A model generated the notes under the pieces. It searched no databases. It was not told the origin of the DNA and worked only from the letters and a program-made list of their open reading frames with translations. The translations under genes were made by a program, and so were the position numbers. This document shows positions 6,776-15,297 of a DNA stretch of 64,000 nt, one piece after another; within the stretch, counting starts at the first letter, position 1; each line of letters opens with the position of its first letter. This stretch comes from Shewanella indica (GTDB taxonomy: Bacteria > Pseudomonadota > Gammaproteobacteria > Enterobacterales > Shewanellaceae), in contig NZ_NIJK01000027.1 of assembly GCF_002836975.1 (NCBI RefSeq), positions 1-64,000 of the forward strand, in the 5' to 3' direction.

Positions 6776-8266
6776 ATGACAGCCAAAACCGAATATCAGC
6801 AACTTTGCCAGCACTTTCGTACCATCAGCCACTTTGAGCATTTCAGTGCCCTGGGGGATTGGGACCAAGCCACCATGATGCCCATGGGCGGCAGCGAGGC
6901 CCGCTCCGAGGCGATGGCCGAGTTGGCATTACACATTCACAGCTTGAAAACTGCCCCCCGGCTTGCCGAATGGCTGGATGGCGCCGAAGCCAAGGCCACC
7001 GAACTCAGTATCGAACAGAGGGCCAATCTCAGAGAGATGCGCTGGCACTATGCCCAAGCGATAGCCGTGCCGGGAGACTTGGTGCAGGCCAAGACGCTGG
7101 CGGGTTATCGCTGTGAAAACCAATGGCGTGAACAGCGACATAACAACGATTGGCAAGGGTTTCGCCCCAATCTTGAAGCGGTAATCGCCTTGGTGCGAGA
7201 AGAAGCCCAGGCTCGCTCGGCGCACACTGGCAAGGCCGGTTACGATGCCCTGCTGGACAGATTTGAACCCGGCATGACATGTGAGCGGCTGGAGAACACT
7301 CTCGGAGCAGTGCGGGACTGGTTGCCCGAGCTTATCCAAAAAGTGAAGCACAAGCAGCTGCACCAGAGTTACAAGAGCAGCGCCGGCGACTACCCGATAG
7401 CAGACCAAAAGCTGCTGGGACGGGAGGTAATGCAATACCTGGGATTTGATTTCAACCAAGGGCGTTTGGATGTCAGCTCGCACCCATTTTGCGGTGGCGT
7501 GCCCGGTGATATCCGCCTGACCAGTCGCTATACGGAGGATGACTTTATCGCTGCCCTCACCTCCACTATTCACGAAACGGGTCATGCCCGTTACGAGCAG
7601 GCACTGCCAAAGGATTGGCGAGGACAACCCGCCGGAATGGCTCGCTCCATGGGGATCCACGAGAGTCAGAGCCTGTTTTTTGAGATGCAACTCGGCGGCA
7701 GCCGCGCCTTTATCAGCAAGCTCTATCCCAGAATTCGCCGACATCTCGACTGCCCGGTATCGGCCCATGAACTGGTCGACAATATCACCCGGGTCAAGCC
7801 GGGTCTTATCCGGGTCGATGCCGATGAGGTCACCTATCCGGCGCACATACTGCTGCGATTTGAAGCCGAGCAGGCCTTTATCGACGGCAGCCTGGAAGTG
7901 AAAGACCTACCCGATTTCTGGGATCAAAAGATGCAGCAATACCTGGGGCTGAGTACTGCCGGCAATTATAAAGATGGCTGCATGCAGGATATTCACTGGA
8001 CCTTGGGCGAACTGGGATATTTCCCCAGCTACACCTTGGGAGCCATGTATGCCGCCCAGCTGAGATTTGCCATGGAAGCCGAGTTGGGCCCCATTGAAGC
8101 CCTGCTGAGCCAGGATAAGCTGGGGCAGATTTGCGACTGGCTGGATGAAAAGATCTGGTCCAAGGGGTGCCTGCTGGAAACCGATGAACTGATCCGCAGC
8201 GCCACAGGGCAGAGTCTGGATCCCAACTTCCTGCAGCGCCATCTGCAACAGCGCTATCTGGATTAA
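6776..8266 (+). CDS. M32 family metallocarboxypeptidase (Taq-type)
   Basis: The product has 496 residues from the ATG at 6776; an ATG at 6752 would add eight residues of no family character. The zinc site HETGH is at residues 266-270 and the third ligand region HESQS starts at 295, the arrangement of thermostable carboxypeptidase 1. DWDQATMMP near the start and GNYKDGCMQDIHW, LGYFPSYTLGAMYAAQ in the C-terminal half are further family marks. The enzyme removes C-terminal amino acids from peptides in the cytoplasm. It stands alone. Length is normal for the family. Confidence 0.94.
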   Translation: MTAKTEYQQLCQHFRTISHFEHFSALGDWDQATMMPMGGSEARSEAMAELALHIHSLKTAPRLAEWLDGAEAKATELSIEQRANLREMRWHYAQAIAVPGDLVQAKTLAGYRCENQWREQRHNNDWQGFRPNLEAVIALVREEAQARSAHTGKAGYDALLDRFEPGMTCERLENTLGAVRDWLPELIQKVKHKQLHQSYKSSAGDYPIADQKLLGREVMQYLGFDFNQGRLDVSSHPFCGGVPGDIRLTSRYTEDDFIAALTSTIHETGHARYEQALPKDWRGQPAGMARSMGIHESQSLFFEMQLGGSRAFISKLYPRIRRHLDCPVSAHELVDNITRVKPGLIRVDADEVTYPAHILLRFEAEQAFIDGSLEVKDLPDFWDQKMQQYLGLSTAGNYKDGCMQDIHWTLGELGYFPSYTLGAMYAAQLRFAMEAELGPIEALLSQDKLGQICDWLDEKIWSKGCLLETDELIRSATGQSLDPNFLQRHLQQRYLD

Positions 8267-8332
8267 TTTATCTGCAAAAATGGTATAATGGCGCGTTTCT
8301 ACGAAGTAACTGAAAAGAGAAAGTGAATTCAG

Positions 8333-8818
8333 ATGTTGATACGCGCCATTAGCCAGGATGACTGGCAAGCCATAGGCGAAATTCAAGCAGAGTGCTACCA
8401 CGCTCTGGCCCCCGAACCTTTACATGTACTCAAGAGCAAGTGGCAGGCATCACCGCAAACCTGCTATGTCCTTGAAAAGAGTGAACAGGTGGTAGGCTAT
8501 TGTCTGGCTCATCCCTGGACCGAAGACACCCCTCCGCCACTGTACAAGGCGATTACCACACTGCCCAAGGCCGACACCCTTTATCTGCATGATATTGCCA
8601 TCAGCAACAGGGCTCAGGGATTCGGCGCCGGACGCAAACTGTTTGATACCCTCAAGCTTCAGGCGGAAAAACTGCGCTTGGGTTCCTTGTCACTGGTTGC
8701 AGTACAGGGCGCCTGTGGTTACTGGGAAAAGCTCGGCTTTAACCACAAGCGTATTGAAAAATCGCTGGCCACCTATACAGATGACGCCAGTTATATGGTC
8801 TATCCGGTAGCCCGCTGA
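8333..8818 (+). CDS. GNAT family N-acetyltransferase
   Basis: The product has 161 residues forming one GNAT fold. LYLHDIAISNRAQGFGAGRKL is the acetyl-CoA pyrophosphate-binding block (motif A, consensus Q/RxxGxG/A), and GYWEKLGF is the motif B region near the C-terminus. The substrate is unknown. It opens a closely packed + strand run (8333-9985) with the DUF486 gene 3 bases after its stop, suggesting co-transcription. Confidence 0.88.
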   Translation: MLIRAISQDDWQAIGEIQAECYHALAPEPLHVLKSKWQASPQTCYVLEKSEQVVGYCLAHPWTEDTPPPLYKAITTLPKADTLYLHDIAISNRAQGFGAGRKLFDTLKLQAEKLRLGSLSLVAVQGACGYWEKLGFNHKRIEKSLATYTDDASYMVYPVAR

Positions 8819-8821
8819 CAG

Positions 8822-9172
8822 ATGCAACCCACACTCATCACCATAGGCTTGTTGTGCCTGAGCAATATCTTTATGACCTTTGCTTGGTACGGCCACCTCA
8901 AATCCCTTTCAGGTAAACCCTGGATCATTGCCGCTTTGGTCAGTTGGGGCATAGCCCTGTTCGAATATCTTTTGCAGGTACCGGCCAACCGTATTGGTTA
9001 TAGTGTGATGAATGTGGGCCAGCTCAAGATACTTCAGGAAGTCATCACCCTGAGTCTGTTTGTTCCTTTTTCATTCTATTACCTTAAAGAACCACTGAAA
9101 CTGGACTATCTCTGGGCCGGGTTATGTATGCTCGGCGCCGTTTATTTTATATTTCGCAGTAAGTTCGCTTGA
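8822..9172 (+). CDS. DMT-superfamily small membrane protein (DUF486)
   Basis: The product has 116 residues with four hydrophobic helices at about 4-22, 33-52, 68-88 and 95-113. The block VPANRIGYSVMNVGQLKI is characteristic of DUF486 proteins, relatives of the small multidrug resistance/EamA transporters. No substrate can be assigned. It begins 3 bases after the acetyltransferase stop. Confidence 0.9.
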   Translation: MQPTLITIGLLCLSNIFMTFAWYGHLKSLSGKPWIIAALVSWGIALFEYLLQVPANRIGYSVMNVGQLKILQEVITLSLFVPFSFYYLKEPLKLDYLWAGLCMLGAVYFIFRSKFA

Positions 9173-9198
9173 GCCCACTGCTTTAATGAGGACACAAG

Positions 9199-9450
9199 AT
9201 GGCACGTCAGGTCGCCTATGAATACAAGGGGGTCGCGAAAGTGATCAACTTTGCCTATGACAAATACCACGACATGTACGAGGCTGTTGCCGCCGCCGAG
9301 GGAATAGATCTCAGCCGTTTTCTGGCGATGGAGCAGCAAGTCGCCATGACAGCCAAAGGCGGCGGCGCCCTGAAGAGCTATCGCACCAGTGAATTCGCCC
9401 GTATGGGATTTCGTCATATCCACTTTGTCAAAGAAGAAGAGCAGGGTTAA
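9199..9450 (+). CDS. Conserved-looking 83-residue protein of unknown function
   Basis: This is a small soluble protein, MARQVAYEYKGVAKVINFAY at the start and GFRHIHFVKEEEQG at the end, with a helical middle (YEAVAAAEGIDLSRFLAMEQ). No domain is recognised. The ATG follows TGAGGACACAAG, a reasonable ribosome-binding site. The codon choice resembles its neighbours, and it lies between DUF486 and RDD genes on the same strand with 26- and 25-base gaps, so it is very likely a real gene and part of their transcript. Confidence 0.8.
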   Translation: MARQVAYEYKGVAKVINFAYDKYHDMYEAVAAAEGIDLSRFLAMEQQVAMTAKGGGALKSYRTSEFARMGFRHIHFVKEEEQG

Positions 9451-9475
9451 TACCTGCCCAAAAGAGGGTTAAGCC

Positions 9476-9985
9476 ATGATAAATCCAGAGCACGCCAATT
9501 TTCCCCGAGCCGGCTTTTTCAAGCGCCTCGGTGCCGCCGTTTATGATCTGTTGCTGGCGGTAGCTGTCTACATGTTTGCCGGTGCCATAGGGTTTGGGAT
9601 CTTTACCGGCCTGACCGCCTCCGGCCTCATTCCCATGGGGAACTATGAACATGTTTCGGATCTGCTCAATGGCAACAGCCTCTATCACGGCCTCTATCAG
9701 CTGTGGCTGGCCTGCTGTGTGGCCGGTTTTTACGCTCTCTTTTGGTCCAAGGGCGGCCAGACGCTGGGCATGCGCGCCTGGCGCCTCAAGGTACAGCATC
9801 CCAACGGCCAAAACCTGAGTTTTATTACCGCGCTGGCACGGGTGGTTTGGTCCTTATTGGGGATAGGCAACCTGTGGATCTTGTTCAGTGGTGACAAACT
9901 GGCACTGCAGGACAGCATGACCCGCTCCGAAGTGGTGCTTCTCAGTAAAGAAGCCAACTCACTGCGCAACTGGCACGGAGCCTGA
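9476..9985 (+). CDS. RDD family membrane protein
   Basis: The product has 169 residues. The RDD domain begins with RAGFFKRLGAAVYDLLLA, with the arginine and aspartates that name the family, and has three hydrophobic stretches at about 20-45, 75-95 and 120-140. SKGGQTLGMRAWRLKVQH is the family's conserved loop. Function is unknown; some members are involved in ion or osmolyte handling. It ends its transcription unit: a bidirectional hairpin terminator lies 92 bases on. Confidence 0.9.
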   Translation: MINPEHANFPRAGFFKRLGAAVYDLLLAVAVYMFAGAIGFGIFTGLTASGLIPMGNYEHVSDLLNGNSLYHGLYQLWLACCVAGFYALFWSKGGQTLGMRAWRLKVQHPNGQNLSFITALARVVWSLLGIGNLWILFSGDKLALQDSMTRSEVVLLSKEANSLRNWHGA

Positions 9986-10077
9986 GGCACTGATTCTGAG
10001 GTAATGGCCTGAAATACCCAGGTAGCGGTAGCATTAAAATAACGCTTTATAGATGTCTCCAATACGCAAACCACAGC

Positions 10078-10106
10078 AAAAAGCCCTGTCACTGACAGGG
10101 CTTTTT
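10078..10106 (+). terminator. Bidirectional terminator between the RDD gene and lptG
   Basis: AAAAAGCCCTGTC (10078-10090), loop ACT, GACAGGGCTTTTT (10094-10106). A and T runs on either side let it serve both converging transcripts. Confidence 0.9.
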
Positions 10107-10167
10107 CATAACGTTAATAGGCACAGGAGGCTTTTAAACCACTGCGGCTTTACTCTCAAGCCCTCAA

Positions 10168-10203
10168 TCCTCAGCGTCCTCAGCGTCCTCAGCGTCCTCA
10201 GCG
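10168..10203. repeat. 9-bp tandem repeat (four copies) across the lptG stop codon
   Basis: TCCTCAGCG is repeated four times without change. The lptG stop (10198-10200 on the minus strand) lies in the last copy, so each repeat carries another in-frame TGA. The 9-bp period would keep frame if copy number changed. Confidence 0.9.
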
Positions 10204-11256
10204 GCGGATATAGTAGATAGCCGCGCCGGTAAACAGCACACTCGGCATCATGGCCCCCATCAAGGCCGGCAGCTCATAGACTATGCTCATGGGGCCGAAG
10301 ATCTCATTACAGATATAGAAGGTAAAGCCGGCTATCACCCCGAGTAACACCCTGGCCCCCATGGTGACGGTTCGCAGTGGCCCGAACACAAAAGAGAGCG
10401 CCACCAGCATCATCACAGCCACTGTGATGGGTTGCATCACCTTGCGCCACAGCGCCAACTCATAGCGACTGGCATCCTGATTGTTATTCTTCAGATAATC
10501 GAGATAACCGACCAAACCGCGGATAGACAGGGCATCGGGTTTAACCGACACCACACTCAGCTTGTCCGGTGTCAAACTGGAGGGCCATCTGTCTTCCTTG
10601 AGGTTATCCAGCACCACTTGCTCATTTTTGAACACAGTGCGGCGAACCTCCAATAAACGCCAATATTCCTTGGTATAGATAGCCTGCTCGGCGTGCACCA
10701 CACTGGCCAGCTTCAGCTCAGAGTCAAACTCATAAAGGGTAATATTGCCAAGACGAGTCACATCTTCAATCTCGCCAATATTGACGAACAGGTTTCCATC
10801 TCTGGCCCAAATCCCGCGGTGGGACTTAATCAGGTTGCCGCCGGAGATCTTGCTGGTCTTAAGCTCATAGGCCTTCTGCTCCGCCACCGGTGCGCCCCAC
10901 TCCCCCAGTACCATTACCATCAGCATCAAAGGAACAGCCGTCTTCATCGCCGACAGAGTGATCTGCAGCCGCGACATGCCGGAGGCCTGCATCACTATCA
11001 GTTCAGAGTTGGAGGCCAGCATGCCCATGCCGATGAGCGCCCCAAGCAACACGGCCATGGGGAAGAACATCTCCACATCTCTTGGGATCAAAAACAGCAC
11101 ATAAACGGCGGCATCCATCATGGTGTAGCTGCCCCGCCCTACCAAACGCAGCTGATCGACCCATTTGATGATTCCGGAAAGCCCGGTCAAAATCAGCAGA
11201 CACAGGGCAGAGGTGCTGAGCAATACTCTGGCAATATACCAGTCCAGTATCTTCAT
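10198..11256 (-). CDS. lptG: LPS export ABC transporter permease LptG
   Basis: The product has 352 residues and starts MKILDWYIARVLLSTSALCL. There are six membrane helices in two groups of three (about 12-33, 60-85, 98-120; 270-290, 300-320, 330-350) around a periplasmic beta-jellyroll domain, the LptF/LptG plan. With LptF and the ATPase LptB it lifts lipopolysaccharide from the inner membrane to the Lpt bridge that ends at LptD, also in this window. Its ATG overlaps the lptF stop by four bases (ATGA), so translation is coupled. Confidence 0.95.
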   Translation of the reverse strand: MKILDWYIARVLLSTSALCLLILTGLSGIIKWVDQLRLVGRGSYTMMDAAVYVLFLIPRDVEMFFPMAVLLGALIGMGMLASNSELIVMQASGMSRLQITLSAMKTAVPLMLMVMVLGEWGAPVAEQKAYELKTSKISGGNLIKSHRGIWARDGNLFVNIGEIEDVTRLGNITLYEFDSELKLASVVHAEQAIYTKEYWRLLEVRRTVFKNEQVVLDNLKEDRWPSSLTPDKLSVVSVKPDALSIRGLVGYLDYLKNNNQDASRYELALWRKVMQPITVAVMMLVALSFVFGPLRTVTMGARVLLGVIAGFTFYICNEIFGPMSIVYELPALMGAMMPSVLFTGAAIYYIRR

Positions 11257-12365
11257 GCTGCGGCCCCCCGGCGTTTGAACAGGCCTGTCAGGCGAGTGCC
11301 CAAAGGTCTGCCCTTACCTATCAGCAAGATGCCCATCACCAATGCCGAGGCATGGATCCACCACATTCCCAGCCAGGCCGGAATCACCTCATCCTGCAGC
11401 GCCTTGCGCCCGGCGACCATCAAGCCGAAATAGCCAAGATAGAGCAATACCGCCGGGAACACCTTGGCAAACTTGCCCTGGCGCACATTAACCCGCGCCA
11501 GTGGCACAGCAATCAGCGTCATCAAGGGGATAGCCAGCGGAATGGCCAGTCGCCAGTGGAATTCGGCCACGGCTTCCGGCCCCGGCGTATTGAGCAGTTC
11601 CTTGAAAGGCACGGCAGATAACTTGCGATCCCTCTCATCCACTTCCTGCTCTTTGAGCTGCATCTGATAACCGCCGAACTCAATCACCTGGTAATCCACC
11701 CGGTTCGGGGCTCCCTGATAACGCACGCCATCATCGAGCTTGAGCCGCTGACCACCGGTTGCGTCTTCCACTACCCGGCCACCATGGGCCACGACCAGGT
11801 TGGTAACGCCGCTCTCATCTTCCGCATCGGGAAGCTGGGCCACAAAGACTTTTTCCAGCTCATTATCTTTACTGATTTTTTCAACAAAGAGCACAGCCCG
11901 GCCATTGGCACTGGTTTGAAATCGCCCTTGAACCAGGGCGGCTAACCCGGCCTCTGACTGAGCCTTTTCCAAAACCGCGTGCTGTTTGTCCTGCGCCCAA
12001 GGCGCAACATAAAGCGCCAGATAACCGGTAAACAGGCTGTTGAGCAACGCCAGGATCAGGGTTACCCGGGTGACATACCATTCGCTGATACCGACCCCGT
12101 GAAAGACCACCATCTCGTTTTCTGCATACATGCGGCCATGGGCGAGCAAGATCCCCAGAAACAAACTCAGGGGCAGGATAAGCACCGTCAATTCGGGCAA
12201 ATTAAGGCCTATCAGAGTCAGCACCAGGGAGGCGGGAAATTCGCCGTCGGAGGCATCGGCCAGGATGCGGACAAATTGCTGGCTGATAAAAATAGCTAAC
12301 AAGACTGAAAGCACCGCTATTTGTGCCTTCAAAACTTCGCGGATCAAGTATCTAAATACAATCAC
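11253..12365 (-). CDS. lptF: LPS export ABC transporter permease LptF
   Basis: The product has 370 residues and starts MIVFRYLIREVLKAQIAVL. It has the same six-helix plus jellyroll layout as LptG; YAENEMVVFHGVGIS in the first cytoplasmic loop is the coupling-helix region that touches LptB. It is the first gene of the lptF-lptG operon and diverges from pepA, the common gammaproteobacterial order. Confidence 0.95.
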   Translation of the reverse strand: MIVFRYLIREVLKAQIAVLSVLLAIFISQQFVRILADASDGEFPASLVLTLIGLNLPELTVLILPLSLFLGILLAHGRMYAENEMVVFHGVGISEWYVTRVTLILALLNSLFTGYLALYVAPWAQDKQHAVLEKAQSEAGLAALVQGRFQTSANGRAVLFVEKISKDNELEKVFVAQLPDAEDESGVTNLVVAHGGRVVEDATGGQRLKLDDGVRYQGAPNRVDYQVIEFGGYQMQLKEQEVDERDRKLSAVPFKELLNTPGPEAVAEFHWRLAIPLAIPLMTLIAVPLARVNVRQGKFAKVFPAVLLYLGYFGLMVAGRKALQDEVIPAWLGMWWIHASALVMGILLIGKGRPLGTRLTGLFKRRGAAA

Positions 12366-12603
12366 AGGCTGAATCCGGTATCCAAACTTATCTTTTTGCT
12401 GGTGTCAGTGTTACTTTCATGTAGACTGTCTACTTTTGATAGTTTTCTGACCATAACAGGCGGCATTTTGGTTGTTTCAGGCGTATGATTCTTGTCAGCC
12501 AAACCAGCCCCCTGCTGCAGGAAATTTTCCGCCTTTGGGCGGCACAAGCAGACATTATCCAATAAATAAAAAAGTTTGTCTTTAAAAGAATCTAGGAGAG
12601 CTC

Positions 12604-14112
12604 ATGGAGTTTAGCGTAAAGAGCGGCAGCCCCGAAAAACAGCGCTCGGCCTGCATAGTTGTAGGCGTTTACGAACCCCGTCGCCTGTCCGGCATCGCCG
12701 AACAACTGGACAAAATCAGTGAAGGTTACATCAGCAACCTGTTGCGTCGCGGCGATCTGGAAGGTAAGCCCGGGCAGATGTTGCTCCTGCATCATGTACC
12801 CAATGTACTGAGTGAGCGGGTTCTGCTGGTAGGTTGCGGAAAAGAACGAGAACTAGACGAGCGCCAATACAAGCAGATCATCACCAAGACGATCAACACC
12901 CTCAACGATACCGGCTCAATGGAAGCCGTGTGCTTCCTGACCGAACTGCACGTTAAAGGCCGCGACACTTATTGGAAAGTGCGCCAGGCCGTGGAAACCA
13001 CCAGCTCTACCCTCTACAGCTTCGATGGACTCAAGACCCGTAAGGGCGAGACTCGTCGCCCGCTGCGCAAACTGGTATTCAATGTCCCAACCCGCCGTGA
13101 ACTGACGGTTGGCGAGCGCGCCATCGAGCATGGTGTTGGCGTCTCCGCCGGTATGCAGCTGTGCCGCGACGTGGCCAATATGCCACCCAACATCTGCAAC
13201 CCGGCTTATCTGGCCTCACAGGCCCGGCAATTGGCCGAAGTGCATGAGAACCTGAAGGTCAGCACTATTGGTGAAGAGCAGATGGCCAAGCTTGGCATGA
13301 ACGCCTACCTGGCCGTGGGCCGTGGCAGTGCCAACGAGTCCATCATGACAGTGATGGAATATCAAGGCGCCGTCGACACGACCGCCAAGCCGATAGTGCT
13401 TGTGGGTAAGGGCCTCACTTTTGACTCAGGTGGTATCTCACTCAAGCCGGGTGAAGCCATGGATGAAATGAAATACGACATGGGCGGCGCTGCCGGGGTA
13501 CTGGGTACCATGAAGGCCATCTGTGAAATGAAGCTGCCCATCAATGTGGTTGGGGTACTGGCCGGCTGTGAAAACATGCCTTCCGGCAACGCCTATCGCC
13601 CAGGTGATATTCTCACCACCATGAGCGGTCAAACCGTGGAAGTGCTCAACACAGACGCCGAAGGCCGTCTGGTGCTTTGTGATGTACTCACCTATGTGGA
13701 GCGCTTCGACCCTGAACTGGTGGTCGATACCGCCACTCTGACAGGTGCCTGTGTTATCGCGCTCGGTAAACACGCCTCAGGTCTGTTCTCTGCCCATAAC
13801 CCACTGGCGAGTGAGCTGCTCAATGCCGGTGAGCAGAGTGGTGACCGCGCCTGGCGCCTGCCGATATGGGATGAGTACCAGGAGATGCTGGACAGCCCAT
13901 TTGCCGATATGACCAACCTGGGCGGACGCCCTGCCGGTTCTATCACAGCAGCCTGTTTCCTGTCGCGCTTTACCAAAAAATACCACTGGGCCCACTTGGA
14001 TGTAGCGGGTACAGCCTGGAACAGCGGCGCCAACAAGGGCTCGACCGGTCGTCCAGTTCCTATGCTGGCGCAGTTCCTGCTCAACCGCGCCGGGGTCGAG
14101 CAAGGCGAATAA
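12604..14112 (+). CDS. pepA: Leucyl aminopeptidase PepA (M17)
   Basis: The product has 502 residues, the normal length. NTDAEGRL at residues 349-356 is the M17 signature, with metal ligands Asp and Glu. [17 protein letters not shown] carries further ligands and the active-site lysine region. It is a hexameric di-metal aminopeptidase of the cytosol; in E. coli PepA also binds DNA in Xer recombination and carAB control, which this sequence cannot confirm. AGGAG lies six bases before the ATG. It diverges from lptF and ends at its own terminator. Confidence 0.97.
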   Translation: MEFSVKSGSPEKQRSACIVVGVYEPRRLSGIAEQLDKISEGYISNLLRRGDLEGKPGQMLLLHHVPNVLSERVLLVGCGKERELDERQYKQIITKTINTLNDTGSMEAVCFLTELHVKGRDTYWKVRQAVETTSSTLYSFDGLKTRKGETRRPLRKLVFNVPTRRELTVGERAIEHGVGVSAGMQLCRDVANMPPNICNPAYLASQARQLAEVHENLKVSTIGEEQMAKLGMNAYLAVGRGSANESIMTVMEYQGAVDTTAKPIVLVGKGLTFDSGGISLKPGEAMDEMKYDMGGAAGVLGTMKAICEMKLPINVVGVLAGCENMPSGNAYRPGDILTTMSGQTVEVLNTDAEGRLVLCDVLTYVERFDPELVVDTATLTGACVIALGKHASGLFSAHNPLASELLNAGEQSGDRAWRLPIWDEYQEMLDSPFADMTNLGGRPAGSITAACFLSRFTKKYHWAHLDVAGTAWNSGANKGSTGRPVPMLAQFLLNRAGVEQGE

Positions 14113-14132
14113 GCGCCTGACTCCCTGCCAAT

Positions 14133-14168
14133 AAAAAGCGAAGCCCAGTGCTTCGCTTTTTCTTTTTG
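14133..14168 (+). terminator. Terminator of pepA
   Basis: AAAAAGCGAAGC (14133-14144), loop CCAGT, GCTTCGCTTTTT (14150-14161), then TCTTTTT. Confidence 0.9.
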
Positions 14169-14563
14169 TGGGCTATTTTATAAAGCCAATCTTCCCTTTG
14201 CCCTGCTCCTTCCCCGTCTTTTGATTATCGCCCCCGCCTTTTGATTATCGCCGATAGCGTCGACGCTTGAGCAAAATAGTATTCATCCACGGTTCAAACC
14301 ACAGAGCTAAGCCACAGAGCTAAGCCACAATAAACCGCCCTGTTGAAAGGCAGTGGCTCAATACGGCCCATAAAACTCGGCTTCAGACTAAGTTTGCACA
14401 GCTGAATTTGCCAATACAGTTCCAGCCGATATGACTCCGTTTACTTTAACTCTGAACGCTTTAATTCATTGCTTTTCATCCAGTTACTTCCTGTCACTTT
14501 TTTTTGTCACTTGGTATTGCCGTTGAGATTCCAAGCCAAACAACAGCTGTTCAAATAAAATAC
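14169..14563. other. Intergenic spacer with two short tandem repeats
   Basis: No gene is seen in this stretch of about 400 bases. It holds a 15-bp direct repeat CTTTTGATTATCGCC at 14218-14232 and 14238-14252, and a 13-bp tandem pair CACAGAGCTAAGC at 14300-14312 and 14313-14325. The TetR promoter must lie near its right end. Confidence 0.6.
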
Positions 14564-14578
14564 TAGACGACTGGTCTA
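14564..14578. promoter_or_regulatory. TetR-family operator 1 (before the regulator)
   Basis: TAGACGACTGGTCTA is a palindrome with arms TAGAC/GTCTA. The same sequence with one change stands before the curA-like gene at 15253-15267. It resembles operators of NemR/AcuR-type TetR repressors. It abuts the ATG at 14579, so it overlaps the promoter of the regulator and would give autorepression. Confidence 0.82.
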
Positions 14579-14599
14579 ATGGTGATTATACTGGCCGCC

Positions 14600-15205
14600 A
14601 TGAACACACAGACACAAAGCACACGCCAACACATACTGGACACGGGTTACCAGCTCGTCGTAACCAAAGGCTTTTCCAATGTTGGCCTGTCACAACTGCT
14701 GCAACATGCAGAAGTCCCCAAGGGCTCCTTCTACCACTACTTCAAATCCAAGGAGCAGTTCGGCGAAGCCCTGATAAAGGACTATTTCAACGATTATCAG
14801 AATAAGCTGCAGGCACTTTTGGGCCATGAACGCACTCCGGCGCTGCAGCGGCTGCAAAGCTACTGGCAACTCTGGCTGGATTGCGACGCCGATGTCTGCG
14901 GCGCACAAAAATGCTTGGTGGTGAAGCTGAGCGCCGAAGTGGCCGATCTCTCTGAACCTATGCGTATGGCGCTGCTGCAAGGTGCCAAGCGGATCATTGC
15001 CACCATTGCCGAATGCATCGAAGCCGGAAACCGGGATGGCTCTGTCAAGGTCGGCAACAGTGAACAGACGGCGCAGCTACTTTACAACCTCTGGCTGGGA
15101 GCCAGCCTGATGAGCAAGCTGACCCAGGATAAAAACGCCCTCAACCTGGCGATGCAAACCACTGACAGCATACTCGCAGGCAGGCTGGACAACAGCGGCC
15201 AATAA
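14600..15205 (+). CDS. TetR-family repressor (NemR/AcuR-like)
   Basis: The product has 201 residues from the ATG at 14600. The ATG at 14579 directly touches the operator and adds only MVIILAA, so I prefer the later start. The N-terminal helix-turn-helix is clear: GFSNVGLSQLLQHAEVPKGS, then FYHYFKSKEQFGEALIKDYF. The C-terminal ligand domain contains two cysteines near 94 and 99 (CDADVCGAQKC), of interest because NemR-type repressors sense electrophiles through cysteines. Matching operators lie before this gene and before the reductase 92 bases downstream, so the two form a regulator-target pair. Confidence 0.92.
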   Translation: MNTQTQSTRQHILDTGYQLVVTKGFSNVGLSQLLQHAEVPKGSFYHYFKSKEQFGEALIKDYFNDYQNKLQALLGHERTPALQRLQSYWQLWLDCDADVCGAQKCLVVKLSAEVADLSEPMRMALLQGAKRIIATIAECIEAGNRDGSVKVGNSEQTAQLLYNLWLGASLMSKLTQDKNALNLAMQTTDSILAGRLDNSGQ

Positions 15206-15214
15206 CAGATACTC

Positions 15215-15242
15215 CCCGCCACACAGGTGGCGGGATTTTTTT
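15215..15242 (+). terminator. Terminator of the tetR gene
   Basis: CCCGCCAC (15215-15222), loop ACAG, GTGGCGGG (15227-15234), then A and seven T. Confidence 0.9.
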
Positions 15243-15252
15243 AACCGAGCAC

Positions 15253-15267
15253 TAGACGACCGGTCTA
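15253..15267. promoter_or_regulatory. TetR-family operator 2 (before the curA-like gene)
   Basis: TAGACGACCGGTCTA differs from operator 1 at one central base. It lies between the tetR terminator and the curA-like start, so that gene has its own repressible promoter. Confidence 0.82.
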
Positions 15268-15297
15268 ATCAAGCAATAAAACCCAATGGAGCCTATT

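Noticed and set aside
14579-14599. ATG 14579 as start of the TetR protein
   Set aside because: It directly abuts the operator and adds only seven residues; ATG 14600 fits the family better.
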